Part shown: piece after piece, positions 1 to 7,040 of the stretch
How positions within the stretch are numbered: the first letter of the stretch is position 1
Layout: the number at the start of each line of letters is the position of its first letter
The notes under the pieces: model-generated
The model's database searches: none
What the model was told of the DNA's origin: nothing
What the model saw: the letters and a program-made list of their open reading frames with translations, nothing else
Assembly (NCBI GenBank): GCA_003142595.1
Contig: PLMU01000009.1
Coordinates: forward strand, 1-64,000
Direction of reading: 5' to 3'
Source: Phycisphaerales bacterium
Lineage (GTDB): Bacteria > Planctomycetota > Phycisphaerae > Sedimentisphaerales > UBA12454
DNA: 64,000 nucleotides
Position numbers and translations under genes: made by a program

Positions 1-54
1 AGTGCCGATTGCCACCAAACACAGTACTGCACAAATTGTAATTAACTTTTTCAT
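1..54 (-). CDS. Exported protein, N-terminal fragment cut by window edge
   Basis: Only the first 18 codons lie in the window. They read MKKLITICAVLCLVAIGT, a lysine pair followed by a hydrophobic core, which is a Sec signal peptide. A GGAG ribosome binding site sits just upstream of the ATG at 54. The first codons are nearly identical in DNA to the starts of the exported genes at 32195 and 33252, and the leader at 93-128 is shared with the PEP-CTERM gene starting at 952. The mature protein is outside the window, so its function cannot be told; a PEP-CTERM or dockerin protein is likely from context. Confidence 0.75.
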   Translation of the reverse strand, partial: MKKLITICAVLCLVAIGT

Positions 55-92
55 AATTATTCTCCAAAATTTTGTTTGTTCTAAATTTTTTT

Positions 93-128
93 AATTAACT
101 TCTTCACGCTCACATACTTCACTGTTCT
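93..128 (-). repeat. Leader repeat, copy 1
   Basis: This 36-base stretch matches 995-1030 at 34 of 36 positions. Both copies lie at a similar distance upstream of an exported-protein gene on the minus strand, so it belongs to a duplicated 5' untranslated leader. Confidence 0.7.
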
Positions 129-143
129 GTCGAAAAATGGAGA

Positions 144-176
144 GCTGAGTTGCCGATTCGCGGCTCAGCCCTTTTT
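144..176. terminator. Hairpin, possible terminator of the PEP-CTERM gene
   Basis: GCTGAG at 144-149 pairs with CTCAGC at 164-169, with a further CCG/CGG pair inside. A T5 run follows on the plus strand at 172-176, and a weaker T-rich run follows on the minus strand. It lies downstream of the minus-strand gene ending at 260, so it may work as that gene's terminator, but direction is uncertain. Confidence 0.35.
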
Positions 177-259
177 ATAATTTCAATCACTATCCTTCTT
201 ACGCATCACTGTTTTTCTTATAATCCTTTATATACCCTTCTGTGGGTTAACTCCGTCCC

Positions 260-952
260 TTATTTTTTTCTTCTAACAAGACTCAAAGCACCAAGGCCAA
301 GCAGACAAATCGTTGCAGGTTCGGGAATGATGGTGAGGTTGTCTAATTCGAACGCATACGGCGCAGAGGTGTCGGGATACCCGGGTTGGCCAAAGCTTGT
401 AATTTTAATCGCATCAAAGGCTGATGTACTAAAGAAATTCACATATTGATTAGTATTGAGAATTGCTTGGCCGCCAGCGGGACCGTCGTTAATCCATACT
501 TGGTCTCCTGTAATCGTCTCAACTACACTTCCACCAATTCCACCCGATAGGAACTCAATCTGGTTGTATGCATCCATCGATCCCCAGTGGAGACCCAGAT
601 AATTTAGGCTGCCCGCACCAAAATCTACCGTTACTACATAGGGAAATCCAGAAGACGTCCCGTCTGAGGGTACCGCTAAATAGGGAGTGTTGTCTTTGGC
701 ATTATCCAAGGCGCTCCACGGAGCTGAGGCTTTGTTAGCCACGTCGCTGGTATAGATAACGGCATTGCCAGTGTAAGTCCATCCGGGTCTCGTGCCGCTG
801 AATGTGTCAACAATAGCCCCAGGATAGGGACTCGTAAGTGAGGTGCCATCGCCGTCTGCAAATAAATAGTCCCAGGTCAAACTTGCCATCGCCGGACTGG
901 CTAAGGCAGACATAAGTGCCGCGCCCACTAAAATCATTAGTAACTTTTTCAT
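260..952 (-). CDS. PEP-CTERM sorting domain exported protein
   Basis: I chose the ATG at 952 (MKKLLMILV) over an upstream ATG at 970 because GGAGAAG lies just before it. The product is about 230 residues: a Sec signal peptide ending near ALASPAMA, a beta-rich secreted body with many Gly, Ser, Thr and aromatic residues, and a C-terminal tail IPEPATICLLGLGALSLVRRKK. That tail is the PEP-CTERM signal (PEP motif, transmembrane stretch, basic end), which is thought to be processed by an exosortase and to anchor or release the protein at the cell surface. No exosortase gene is in this window. The body matches no fold I can name with confidence; a carbohydrate-binding-like jelly roll is possible. 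Confidence 0.85.
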   Translation of the reverse strand: MKKLLMILVGAALMSALASPAMASLTWDYLFADGDGTSLTSPYPGAIVDTFSGTRPGWTYTGNAVIYTSDVANKASAPWSALDNAKDNTPYLAVPSDGTSSGFPYVVTVDFGAGSLNYLGLHWGSMDAYNQIEFLSGGIGGSVVETITGDQVWINDGPAGGQAILNTNQYVNFFSTSAFDAIKITSFGQPGYPDTSAPYAFELDNLTIIPEPATICLLGLGALSLVRRKK

Positions 953-994
953 TTTACTTCTCCATTTCATAGTTTAACTTGTTTAAAATTTTTC

Positions 995-1030
995 AATTAA
1001 CTTCTTTACGCCCACATACTTCACTGTTCT
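995..1030 (-). repeat. Leader repeat, copy 2
   Basis: Second copy of the 36-base leader segment at 93-128 (two differences), located 43 bases upstream of the PEP-CTERM start at 952. Confidence 0.7.
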
Positions 1031-1180
1031 TCTTACACTCCATTTAATTCTTCTTCATATTTCCATCAGATTGTTCGGTCTTACATACCCAATAACTTCT
1101 CTACTCCTTTTACTGAATCCGGCCCTCATACCTCCTTTCTTCCTGATATGTGCAGGATGTCAGTTTTCTCCATCTACTGT

Positions 1181-1397
1181 TTATTTTTTCCTTCCTATAA
1201 GGACTAATAGACCAATTGATAAAATTGTGATGGTTGCTGGTTGGGGGATTATCCGGATGACTGCCGGAGTGTCTGCCTTGTAAAATCGGGATAAAGGGAA
1301 AGAACGACGGCAGAATAGCAGCGCTGAAGTGAAAATGGGAAATGTCTCCGGAACTTCTTCTCTCGTGCATCTCTATTTGCCTCTTCTTTCTACTCAT
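1181..1397 (-). pseudogene. Remnant of a PEP-CTERM gene
   Basis: On the minus strand, bases 1265 to 1181 encode IIPQPATITILSIGLLVLIGRKK followed by TAA in register, which is a PEP-CTERM tail in which PEP has become PQP. The ATG at 1397 (MSRKKRQ), preceded by AGGAAGAAG, opens a different frame that passes over the same bases without encoding the tail. Only about 215 bases separate start and tail, too few for a normal family member. I infer a gene that lost most of its body and suffered a frameshift. A promoter at 1704-1731 still points at it. Confidence 0.6.
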
Positions 1398-1703
1398 AAA
1401 ACTTCTTCCTAATTAGCTCCAACAAATGCTTTCGCCTATTTTCTTCCCTATTGGCGCGCAGAATCTACCCTCAAGTCCAGCTAAACCAGATGAAAAACAG
1501 ACAAGCAAATTAACAAACTACACAAAACCAAAGAATCGCGCAAAACAAGCACTTAAAGCTTTGGTGAGTTCTCCTTTAATCAGCGGGTAAATGCCAAAAA
1601 ACGCGCAAAGACCAACCTATCCCAATAACGCGTTTTGCTCCTAATTCCCAATTTGTGTTTTCTCGTACTTTTGTTTTCTTCTCCCACCCCATTATTGATA
1701 GGA

Positions 1704-1731
1704 ATTATACCATAAAAATACGTGTTGTCAA
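1704..1731 (-). promoter_or_regulatory. Sigma70 promoter with a 300-base leader
   Basis: TTGACA (1731-1726) and TATAAT (1709-1704) are separated by 16 bases, and TGG before the -10 gives an extended -10. Transcription would start near 1697, leaving about 300 bases before the remnant at 1397. The leader (1400-1697) holds no ORF of note but contains several GGAG motifs, as do other leaders of exported genes here. Confidence 0.7.
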
Positions 1732-1813
1732 TAGAGAAAATAAAAAATTATTTTGAGGTAGTTTTGTTACATATAGACTTATTCCAATTTATCTATAAAG
1801 TAGTGAATTAGAA

Positions 1814-1843
1814 AAGGCCTTTAAACGCTATCTTAAAGGCCTT
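1814..1843. repeat. Perfect 11-base inverted repeat
   Basis: AAGGCCTTTAA (1814-1824) and TTAAAGGCCTT (1833-1843) form a stem with an 8-base loop. Read on the minus strand it is followed by TTTTCTAATT, so it may be a second terminator behind the one at 1863-1888; it also lies between the promoter at 1704 and the gene ending at 1929. Confidence 0.6.
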
Positions 1844-1862
1844 CGGCGGGAAAAGCTGGCGC

Positions 1863-1888
1863 AAAAAAAGAGCCCCGAAAACCGGGGC
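1863..1888 (-). terminator. Intrinsic terminator of the gene at 1929
   Basis: On the minus strand GCCCCG and CGGGGC (1888-1872) form a GC-rich stem with a short loop, followed by TC and a T7 run at 1869-1863. Confidence 0.85.
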
Positions 1889-1928
1889 CCTGTGTAATTT
1901 TTATATAAAAAACACTTTTGGTAATATT

Positions 1929-2579
1929 TTATTTGCCGTTTTTCCTTCTTAGAAAGGCCAAAGCGCCGGTGCAAAGCAGAGTAATAGTTGCCGGTTCGGG
2001 TATGGGGTCGTAGGTATAAATTACTTCAATATATCCACTGGCGGCCGGAGGAGGGGTGGCAGAATATTCGATTTTGCCGGTAATGTTATAATTGGTCCAA
2101 AGGTAAGTTTTAATGTTAATGTTACAAGAGCCGCTTCCTTCATATTGGCTCCAGCAGGAACTATCTATGAGACCTGATTTTGGACCAGGAGAAACAATAC
2201 CGCCGTTATATACATCGTTATCATTGCCTTCTATGTGAACTGATAGATAATTTAAAGCTTGTGTTATACCTGGCCCGCCGAGCAAAGCTATATCGGTTGA
2301 ACCCAGCACGGCATTTGTGCCGAATTCAAAAGTTCCAATGGCAGGGTCACTGCTGTCATTAGTAATTGTCAGGATGCCGCCAGTTATCTGCAAATTTACG
2401 ATTATCTCGACAGAAGTTAATGTGCCGCTCGTGTTAAATTTGTCGAAAGCCAGATTTGCAGAAAAACCGGTGATTTCATTGAAATCCTTTTGTTGTTGTT
2501 GCAATAATGGATTTGCCATAGATGGATGATTAATTATCAGGAGAATAACAAATGCCGTAAGAGTTATTTTAGGGGTCAT
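1929..2579 (-). CDS. PEP-CTERM sorting domain exported protein
   Basis: 216 residues. A hydrophobic signal peptide (residues about 1-22, cleavage near SMANP) precedes a beta-rich body; the last 25 residues, IPEPATITLLCTGALAFLRRKNGK, are a PEP-CTERM tail. The body has the polar, glycine-rich, lysine-poor make-up common to these surface proteins and no enzyme motif I recognise. The gene ends in its own terminator and follows another PEP-CTERM gene with a terminator between them, so both are probably transcribed separately. The ribosome binding site is weak, so the start is less certain than the rest. Confidence 0.82.
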   Translation of the reverse strand: MTPKITLTAFVILLIINHPSMANPLLQQQQKDFNEITGFSANLAFDKFNTSGTLTSVEIIVNLQITGGILTITNDSSDPAIGTFEFGTNAVLGSTDIALLGGPGITQALNYLSVHIEGNDNDVYNGGIVSPGPKSGLIDSSCWSQYEGSGSCNINIKTYLWTNYNITGKIEYSATPPPAASGYIEVIYTYDPIPEPATITLLCTGALAFLRRKNGK

Positions 2580-2610
2580 ATTACTTAGTGATAAAAAAAT
2601 CCTTTTTTTT

Positions 2611-2639
2611 AAAAAAGAGCCGATCTAACGACCGGCTCT
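2611..2639 (-). terminator. Intrinsic terminator of the gene at 2679
   Basis: AGAGCCG and CGGCTCT (2639-2616 on the minus strand) form a 7-base stem with a 10-base loop, followed by a T6 run. Confidence 0.8.
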
Positions 2640-2678
2640 GGTTTTATATATAAAAATCCTGCTCCGCAATGTTAAGGA

Positions 2679-3293
2679 TTATTTGCTGTTTTTTCTCTTT
2701 AGCAATGCCAAGGCGCCCATTGTCAGCAGGGCAATTGTTGCCGGTTCAGGAACTGGCAAAACTGTCATATTTGTGCTGGCCAGAAAACTGGAGGAGAAAT
2801 TACTGATAGTGTTCGGTGTGACGGAAAACGTGATGTCAACCAGCTTGCCGAGCGAACCTATCGAACCAAAGTCCGGCTGTAGAGTCCCACCTGAAACATT
2901 AAAGTAGCCCTGCCCTGCGAACATTCCGGAATTATCATATATTTCGGTCAGGTTAAAGGACACGATTGTGCCTGAAAGCAGCACATTAGAACCAGCGTCC
3001 ATATAGGAGAAGGACCCGCCGGCAAAATCTCCGCTGGCTATGCTGCCAGATGAATTATCGCTCATAAGGGTCGTATTCAGGCCGAACTGAGCGTTGCCAT
3101 ACGTGTTCACAAAACCTGATAAATACTCGCAATTGATTCCACCCACACCGCTCATAGCCAACACACTGCCGATGCCGCCCCCGAACGATGTTCTTACATT
3201 AGTTGCGCTCATCGATTTTACCGGTTCTGCCTGAACCATCGAACCTGCGGCTATCAGCACTACGGTAAAAACGATTAAAAATTTTCTTATCAT
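2679..3293 (-). CDS. PEP-CTERM sorting domain exported protein
   Basis: 204 residues. Signal peptide at residues 1-22 (MIRKFLIVFTVVLIAAGSMVQA), a Gly/Ser-rich body with a run of beta strands, and the tail VPEPATIALLTMGALALLKRKNSK at the C terminus. The mature body cannot be assigned a fold or activity. A good sigma70 promoter lies about 200 bases upstream (3500-3528), and the long leader carries several GGAG motifs. It is a single-gene transcription unit, closed by the terminator at 2611-2639. Confidence 0.83.
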   Translation of the reverse strand: MIRKFLIVFTVVLIAAGSMVQAEPVKSMSATNVRTSFGGGIGSVLAMSGVGGINCEYLSGFVNTYGNAQFGLNTTLMSDNSSGSIASGDFAGGSFSYMDAGSNVLLSGTIVSFNLTEIYDNSGMFAGQGYFNVSGGTLQPDFGSIGSLGKLVDITFSVTPNTISNFSSSFLASTNMTVLPVPEPATIALLTMGALALLKRKNSK

Positions 3294-3342
3294 ACTGTTT
3301 GTACCTCACTTTCGATCTTAAAAGTTATTCTTTCGCTTTAAA

Positions 3343-3353
3343 AAAGCGCGCAA
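3343..3353 (+). repeat. AAAGCGCGCAA element in the leader
   Basis: This 11-base string also occurs at 59672 and 59782 (and inverted at 59691) upstream of the phage portal gene. Here it sits in the leader of the PEP-CTERM gene. With only four sites it may be chance. Confidence 0.35.
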
Positions 3354-3499
3354 ACTCTCCATTGAACAACTCTTCTCCTGGATTAAAAGCGTAGGGTCTG
3401 TAGAAAATCAGTGTTGCGGTACAATAGAAAAACTCAAAACAAAAACCTAATGATACCTTCTTCTCCTGTGTGTTTTCACCATGCCCCAAATCTTAAAGT

Positions 3500-3528
3500 A
3501 TTATATCACAGTAAACGGATAAATGCAA
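3500..3528 (-). promoter_or_regulatory. Sigma70 promoter of the PEP-CTERM gene at 3293
   Basis: TTGCAT (3528-3523) and TATAAT (3505-3500) with a 17-base spacer on the minus strand. The predicted start near 3493 leaves a leader of about 200 bases with GGAG repeated three times. Confidence 0.7.
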
Positions 3529-3632
3529 GAAAAAAATAAAACAAAAATCATTTTTGCTAAAAAAATTGATATATGAAACAGGTTAAAAGCCTATCGATGC
3601 CTCAAAAAAACGAAATAAGCGGTAAAGATATG

Positions 3633-3662
3633 AAAAAAGCCCTGATTTATCGGGGTTTTTTT
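3633..3662. terminator. Terminator of the response regulator
   Basis: CCCTGA and TCGGGG (with one G-T pair) flank a 4-base loop. T runs follow on both strands, so it can stop transcription both ways. It is the expected terminator for the minus-strand gene ending at 3704. Confidence 0.7.
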
Positions 3663-3703
3663 GTATTAATCGTTTTTTAGGTTTTTCCTGTGAAAAACAG
3701 GCT

Positions 3704-4138
3704 TTAATGTTTAGAGAAAATTTTGCCAAAAAAGCCTGACTTGCGGCTAAGCAAACTATGATTGATTTTTTCAATATGCTTCTGTACCATTTCTGAAACT
3801 TCATGAAGTTTAAAAGGTTTAATAATGTAATCGATAGCGCCTTTGCTGTTGGCCAACTCGACGTCGCCGGATTTTTCCTTTGAAGTGAGCATAATTACAG
3901 GAATATCCTCAGTATCGCCATCGTGTTTCAACTCTGTAAGCACTTCAATACCATCCATTTCAGGCATCATCCAATCCAGGAGTATAAGGTCAATATCCTG
4001 TGTTTTAGCGATTTCCAGTCCCTGATGGCCATTTTCGGCGGCAATGATCTTAAAACCCTTGTTGGTCAGAGTGCTCTGAAGCAGAGTTCTGATTGTGATG
4101 TCATCGTCTATCACAAGTATGGTTATGGTTTTCTGCAT
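3704..4138 (-). CDS. Single-domain response regulator (CheY-like receiver)
   Basis: 144 residues made of one receiver domain. The acidic pocket D11-D12-D13, the phosphoacceptor D55 in LLDWMMPEMDG, T85 and K107 (YIIKPF) are all in place, so it should be phosphorylated. After the domain comes a short basic tail (about residues 120-144) with no output domain. No histidine kinase is in the window; its partner must be elsewhere. The protein probably acts by protein-protein contact, for instance in signalling relays or motility, but which one cannot be told. Single-gene unit with a terminator at 3633-3662. Confidence 0.92.
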   Translation of the reverse strand: MQKTITILVIDDDITIRTLLQSTLTNKGFKIIAAENGHQGLEIAKTQDIDLILLDWMMPEMDGIEVLTELKHDGDTEDIPVIMLTSKEKSGDVELANSKGAIDYIIKPFKLHEVSEMVQKHIEKINHSLLSRKSGFFGKIFSKH

Positions 4139-4342
4139 AATTTACCTCTGTGAATTTTATCCAGTGATATTATCGGCAAAGAAAAGAGGGGACTTGACAC
4201 TGTAAAGCTCAAAATTGCAGAATTTACGCCAAAACGCACCAGGCATAGGGATAATTTTTTAATATCAAGTCCTATAAAATATCTTTAAAAAATTGTATTA
4301 TTCGTTTACCGCTTCCAGAAGCTGAGATTATGGAGAAGTAAC

Positions 4343-4371
4343 TTGAAAAAACTGGTCTTTTCTGATATAAT
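4343..4371 (+). promoter_or_regulatory. Sigma70 promoter with no ORF behind it
   Basis: TTGAAA (4343-4348), a 17-base spacer and TATAAT (4366-4371). Transcription would begin near 4378 and meet a strong terminator at 4441-4472. Confidence 0.7.
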
Positions 4372-4377
4372 CAGGTT

Positions 4378-4472
4378 TGAATAAGGAGATAAGCCCAAAA
4401 AATTAATAAAGCCATATTATTCAATTTCTTTTTGCCCTTTCCCGCATTTTCCTTTAATGCGGGATTTTTTTT
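4378..4472 (+). ncRNA. Candidate small RNA or attenuated leader upstream of dtd
   Basis: A consensus-like promoter and a strong intrinsic terminator bracket about 95 bases without a credible ORF. The segment includes AAGGAGATAAG, which looks like a ribosome binding site, but no normal start codon follows within reach. It may be a small RNA, or the leader of dtd with an attenuator, since dtd has no ribosome binding site of its own. Nothing identifies a known RNA family. Confidence 0.45.
4441..4472 (+). terminator. Strong intrinsic terminator
   Basis: CCCGCATT (4441-4448) pairs with AATGCGGG (4456-4463), followed by A and a T8 run. It stops plus-strand transcription between the promoter at 4343 and dtd. 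Confidence 0.85.
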
Positions 4473-4478
4473 GCGCCG

Positions 4479-4507
4479 TTGACGATAGACGAATATTCGC
4501 ATAACAT
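4479..4507 (+). promoter_or_regulatory. Possible promoter for a nearly leaderless dtd mRNA
   Basis: TTGACG (4479-4484) and TAACAT (4502-4507) are 17 bases apart. Transcription would start about 4514, three bases before the dtd ATG, which fits the absence of a ribosome binding site there. The -10 is weak (4 of 6). Confidence 0.4.
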
Positions 4508-4516
4508 AATCGCATA

Positions 4517-4966
4517 ATGCGAGCGGTAGTTCAAAGAGTTAAAAACGCACGGGTATCTGTGGACGGCAATATAGTCGGACAAATAAATGCCGGGCTGCTT
4601 GTTTATCTTGGCGTTGGCAAAGATGACGGCCAGTCCGATGCCGAGTTTATCGCTGACAAAATTGTAAACCTCAGAATATTTGCCGACAGCGACGGCAAGA
4701 TGAATTTGAGCGTAAAAGACACGGCAGGGCAGATTCTTGTCGTCAGCAACTTTACACTTTTCGGAGATTGCAGAAAAGGCAGAAGGCCAGGCTTCGATTT
4801 GGCCGCTGAACCGGTAATCGCCGAAAAACTCTATGGAAAAGTTGTCCAGCTAATAAAAGACCAGGGACTCGATGTTCAAAAAGGGGTTTTTGCGGCTTAT
4901 ATGGATGTTGCAGCCTCAAATGACGGGCCGATTAATTTCCTCATCGACAGCAAAAAGCTATTTTAA
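4517..4966 (+). CDS. dtd: D-aminoacyl-tRNA deacylase
   Basis: 149 residues, the usual length. Dtd hydrolyses D-amino acids (and glycine from tRNA-Ala) off mischarged tRNA in the cytoplasm, using tRNA-based catalysis around a cross-subunit Gly-cisPro motif. The start MRAVVQRV, the SNFTLFGD motif (SQFTLYAD type) and NDGPINF near the C terminus are all recognisable; the usual NxGPxT here ends in N rather than T, a small variation. It lies 67 bases before tyrS, a natural partner since Dtd was first known for D-Tyr-tRNA. No Shine-Dalgarno sequence precedes the ATG. Confidence 0.95.
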   Translation: MRAVVQRVKNARVSVDGNIVGQINAGLLVYLGVGKDDGQSDAEFIADKIVNLRIFADSDGKMNLSVKDTAGQILVVSNFTLFGDCRKGRRPGFDLAAEPVIAEKLYGKVVQLIKDQGLDVQKGVFAAYMDVAASNDGPINFLIDSKKLF

Positions 4967-5033
4967 CCCGTAAATCATTTCCATTGATTGAAAACAGGCT
5001 TTCGATTAAAATAACTCCTCCTTTGAGGTAATT

Positions 5034-6239
5034 ATGACAGATATAAAAACTCAAGTTGAACAGCTTAAGCGCGGCACAGTTGAGATTTTCAGCGAGAATG
5101 AACTTGCCGAGCGCCTTGCCGAGGCGGCAAAAGACAAACACCAGCTTCGTATTAAGCTCGGTATGGATCCGACTGCGCCGGATATCCATCTTGGTCACAC
5201 CGTAGTAATGCGGAAAATGAGACAGTTTCAGGATATGGGGCATAAAGCAGTCCTTATTATAGGCGACTATACCGCTCGAATCGGCGACCCGACCGGACAG
5301 AACACCACAAGGCCGATGCTTACTCCTGAACAGATTGATAAAAACGCAAAAACTTATATTGCCCAGGCCGGCAAAGTCCTTGATATGTCAAAAGATAAAT
5401 TTGAAGTAAGGCCGAACAGCGAATGGCTGGCGGATTTGAGACTTGCTGATATTATAAAACTTACCAGCTCTACAACTGTGGCCAGAATGCTTGAACGGGA
5501 TACGTTTGAAATCCGTTACAAAGCAGGAGATGCCATAAGTTTGCATGAATTTCTGTATCCGCTGATGCAGGGGTATGATTCTGTTATGGTAAAGGCGGAT
5601 GTCGAGCTTGGCGGGACTGACCAGACGTTTAATAATCTTGTCGGAAGAGATCTGCAGAGAATTAACAACCAGAAGCCGCAGATTGTAATGACAATGCCGA
5701 TACTTGTCGGACTCGACGGCAAAGAAAAGATGAGTAAATCCAAGGGCAATTACATCGGCGTAACAGATTCACCTAAAGATATGTTCGGCAAGATAATGAG
5801 CATAAGCGACGAAATGATGGAAAATTATTATACGCTGCTGACAGATATTCCTACCGCAAAAATAAAAGAGCTTGTCGATTCACAAAAAACTCATCCGAAA
5901 CAGGCAAAGGTATTTTTAGGCAAGACGGTTATAAAGCAATTTTACGATGAAGCTGCCGGCGAAACAGCGGCGGCGGAATTTGAAAACGTCTTCGCTCAAA
6001 AACAAATGCCGCAGGATATTCCTGAAGTCAAAATATCGCCCGAGCCGATAGCGGCAGCGAAACTGCTTGCGGCGTGCAATCTTGTCACAAGCGGCGGCGA
6101 AGCCAAAAGACTTATCGCAGGCGGCGGGATGAGTATCGACAGCGAAAAAGTAACCGACCCAAATAAATTGATAACGCCCGCAAATGGTATGATTGTCCGA
6201 GCGGGAAAACTGAAATTTGCTAAATTAACGGTTAAATAA
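5034..6239 (+). CDS. tyrS: Tyrosyl-tRNA synthetase
   Basis: 401 residues, typical for the class I TyrRS family. It charges tRNA-Tyr with tyrosine using ATP. The HIGH-type signature HLGH is at residues 52-55 within GMDPTAPDIHLGHT, the KMSKS loop is at about residue 232 (KEKMSKSKGN), and the last 60 or so residues form an S4-like RNA-binding domain (SGGEAKRLIAGGG). The longer HLGH-type active site places it in the TyrZ-like branch. GAGGT lies 5 bases before the ATG. The next ORF starts directly after its stop codon, so the two are co-transcribed. Confidence 0.96.
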   Translation: MTDIKTQVEQLKRGTVEIFSENELAERLAEAAKDKHQLRIKLGMDPTAPDIHLGHTVVMRKMRQFQDMGHKAVLIIGDYTARIGDPTGQNTTRPMLTPEQIDKNAKTYIAQAGKVLDMSKDKFEVRPNSEWLADLRLADIIKLTSSTTVARMLERDTFEIRYKAGDAISLHEFLYPLMQGYDSVMVKADVELGGTDQTFNNLVGRDLQRINNQKPQIVMTMPILVGLDGKEKMSKSKGNYIGVTDSPKDMFGKIMSISDEMMENYYTLLTDIPTAKIKELVDSQKTHPKQAKVFLGKTVIKQFYDEAAGETAAAEFENVFAQKQMPQDIPEVKISPEPIAAAKLLAACNLVTSGGEAKRLIAGGGMSIDSEKVTDPNKLITPANGMIVRAGKLKFAKLTVK

Positions 6240-6821
6240 ATGAAACTACCACAAATAAAAAATACGGATAAATATGTTGACCTTTACGTTGTTGACTTCG
6301 GCGACCATAGCGGGACAGGTTTTACCGCTGATGAGGTCGCGGAACTTCTTGAGAGCGAAAAATTCAAAGATGTAAAGGTTTACAGAATTTATAAAGCGTA
6401 TCCTGACGGCAAAATGGAACTTAAAGGCGTGCCGAGCGAGATATTCCAGCTTGAAGCGGGAATGTTCTTTTATGAATCTGATGAAACTATCGCACGGGGC
6501 GATTATAAAAAGCTGATAAGCTCCGCTGTGAAAACGGCTCCGCCTGCAAAGGCGAAAGTTCATCTTGCAAAATACAGCAACGATAAATTTGTTACCGCTA
6601 TTGTTTTCCCAGCGGAATACGACGATCAAATCAGCAGATGGCTTTTGGATATTGATTATAAAACGGCAGGGGCGGTAAAAGGGGGCATAGAATCAGTAAA
6701 AAGATATTATACTGATGGGCCTGAAATTCTGGAAAGGCATCAGTTGTTCAGTCAGGAGCAAATTGAAAGCCTGACGGGCGCCCAGCTTCTGGCTGCGACA
6801 AAAACGGCATTAGTCAGATGA
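6240..6821 (+). CDS. Conserved-looking hypothetical protein co-transcribed with tyrS
   Basis: 193 residues, beginning at the base after the tyrS stop, so it is almost certainly translated by coupling. The sequence is soluble, with mixed alpha/beta predicted character, no signal peptide and no membrane span. It contains DFGDHSGTGFTADEVAELL near residue 20 and a C-terminal helix (EQIESLTGAQLLAATKTALV). I do not recognise the family. Codon use and the tight spacing say it is a real gene; a role related to translation is only a guess from position. Confidence 0.75.
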   Translation: MKLPQIKNTDKYVDLYVVDFGDHSGTGFTADEVAELLESEKFKDVKVYRIYKAYPDGKMELKGVPSEIFQLEAGMFFYESDETIARGDYKKLISSAVKTAPPAKAKVHLAKYSNDKFVTAIVFPAEYDDQISRWLLDIDYKTAGAVKGGIESVKRYYTDGPEILERHQLFSQEQIESLTGAQLLAATKTALVR

Positions 6822-7009
6822 AACGAATTGAAGATTTAAGATTGAAGATTGAAAATTTCAAAATTTCGTTCGTAATCTTCATTTCTTCCCTATTCAAAAA
6901 GAAACTAAAATCAAAGAATTTAAAAGAAATAGATTTTTCGAGCTCAACACAAAAGATGGGGGTTAGATTTACAGATAGAATAAGAGATATTTTTCGGCAC
7001 AGGTGGGTG

Positions 7010-7037
7010 AAAAAATCTTAATCCGCCTGAGGCGGAC
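7010..7037 (-). terminator. secA terminator
   Basis: The palindrome TCCGCCTGAGGCGGA (7023-7037) folds with a 3-base loop and is followed on the minus strand by TTAAGATTTTTTC. It lies 3 bases beyond the secA stop. The same core is a common dispersed palindrome, and a degraded copy is near 15127. Confidence 0.65.
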
Positions 7038-7040
7038 AAG

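Noticed and set aside
6818..7021. 67-codon ORF overlapping the end of the tyrS companion gene
   Set aside because: Built on simple AAGATTGAAGATT-type repeats with low-complexity lysine-rich product; no ribosome site; more likely intergenic sequence.
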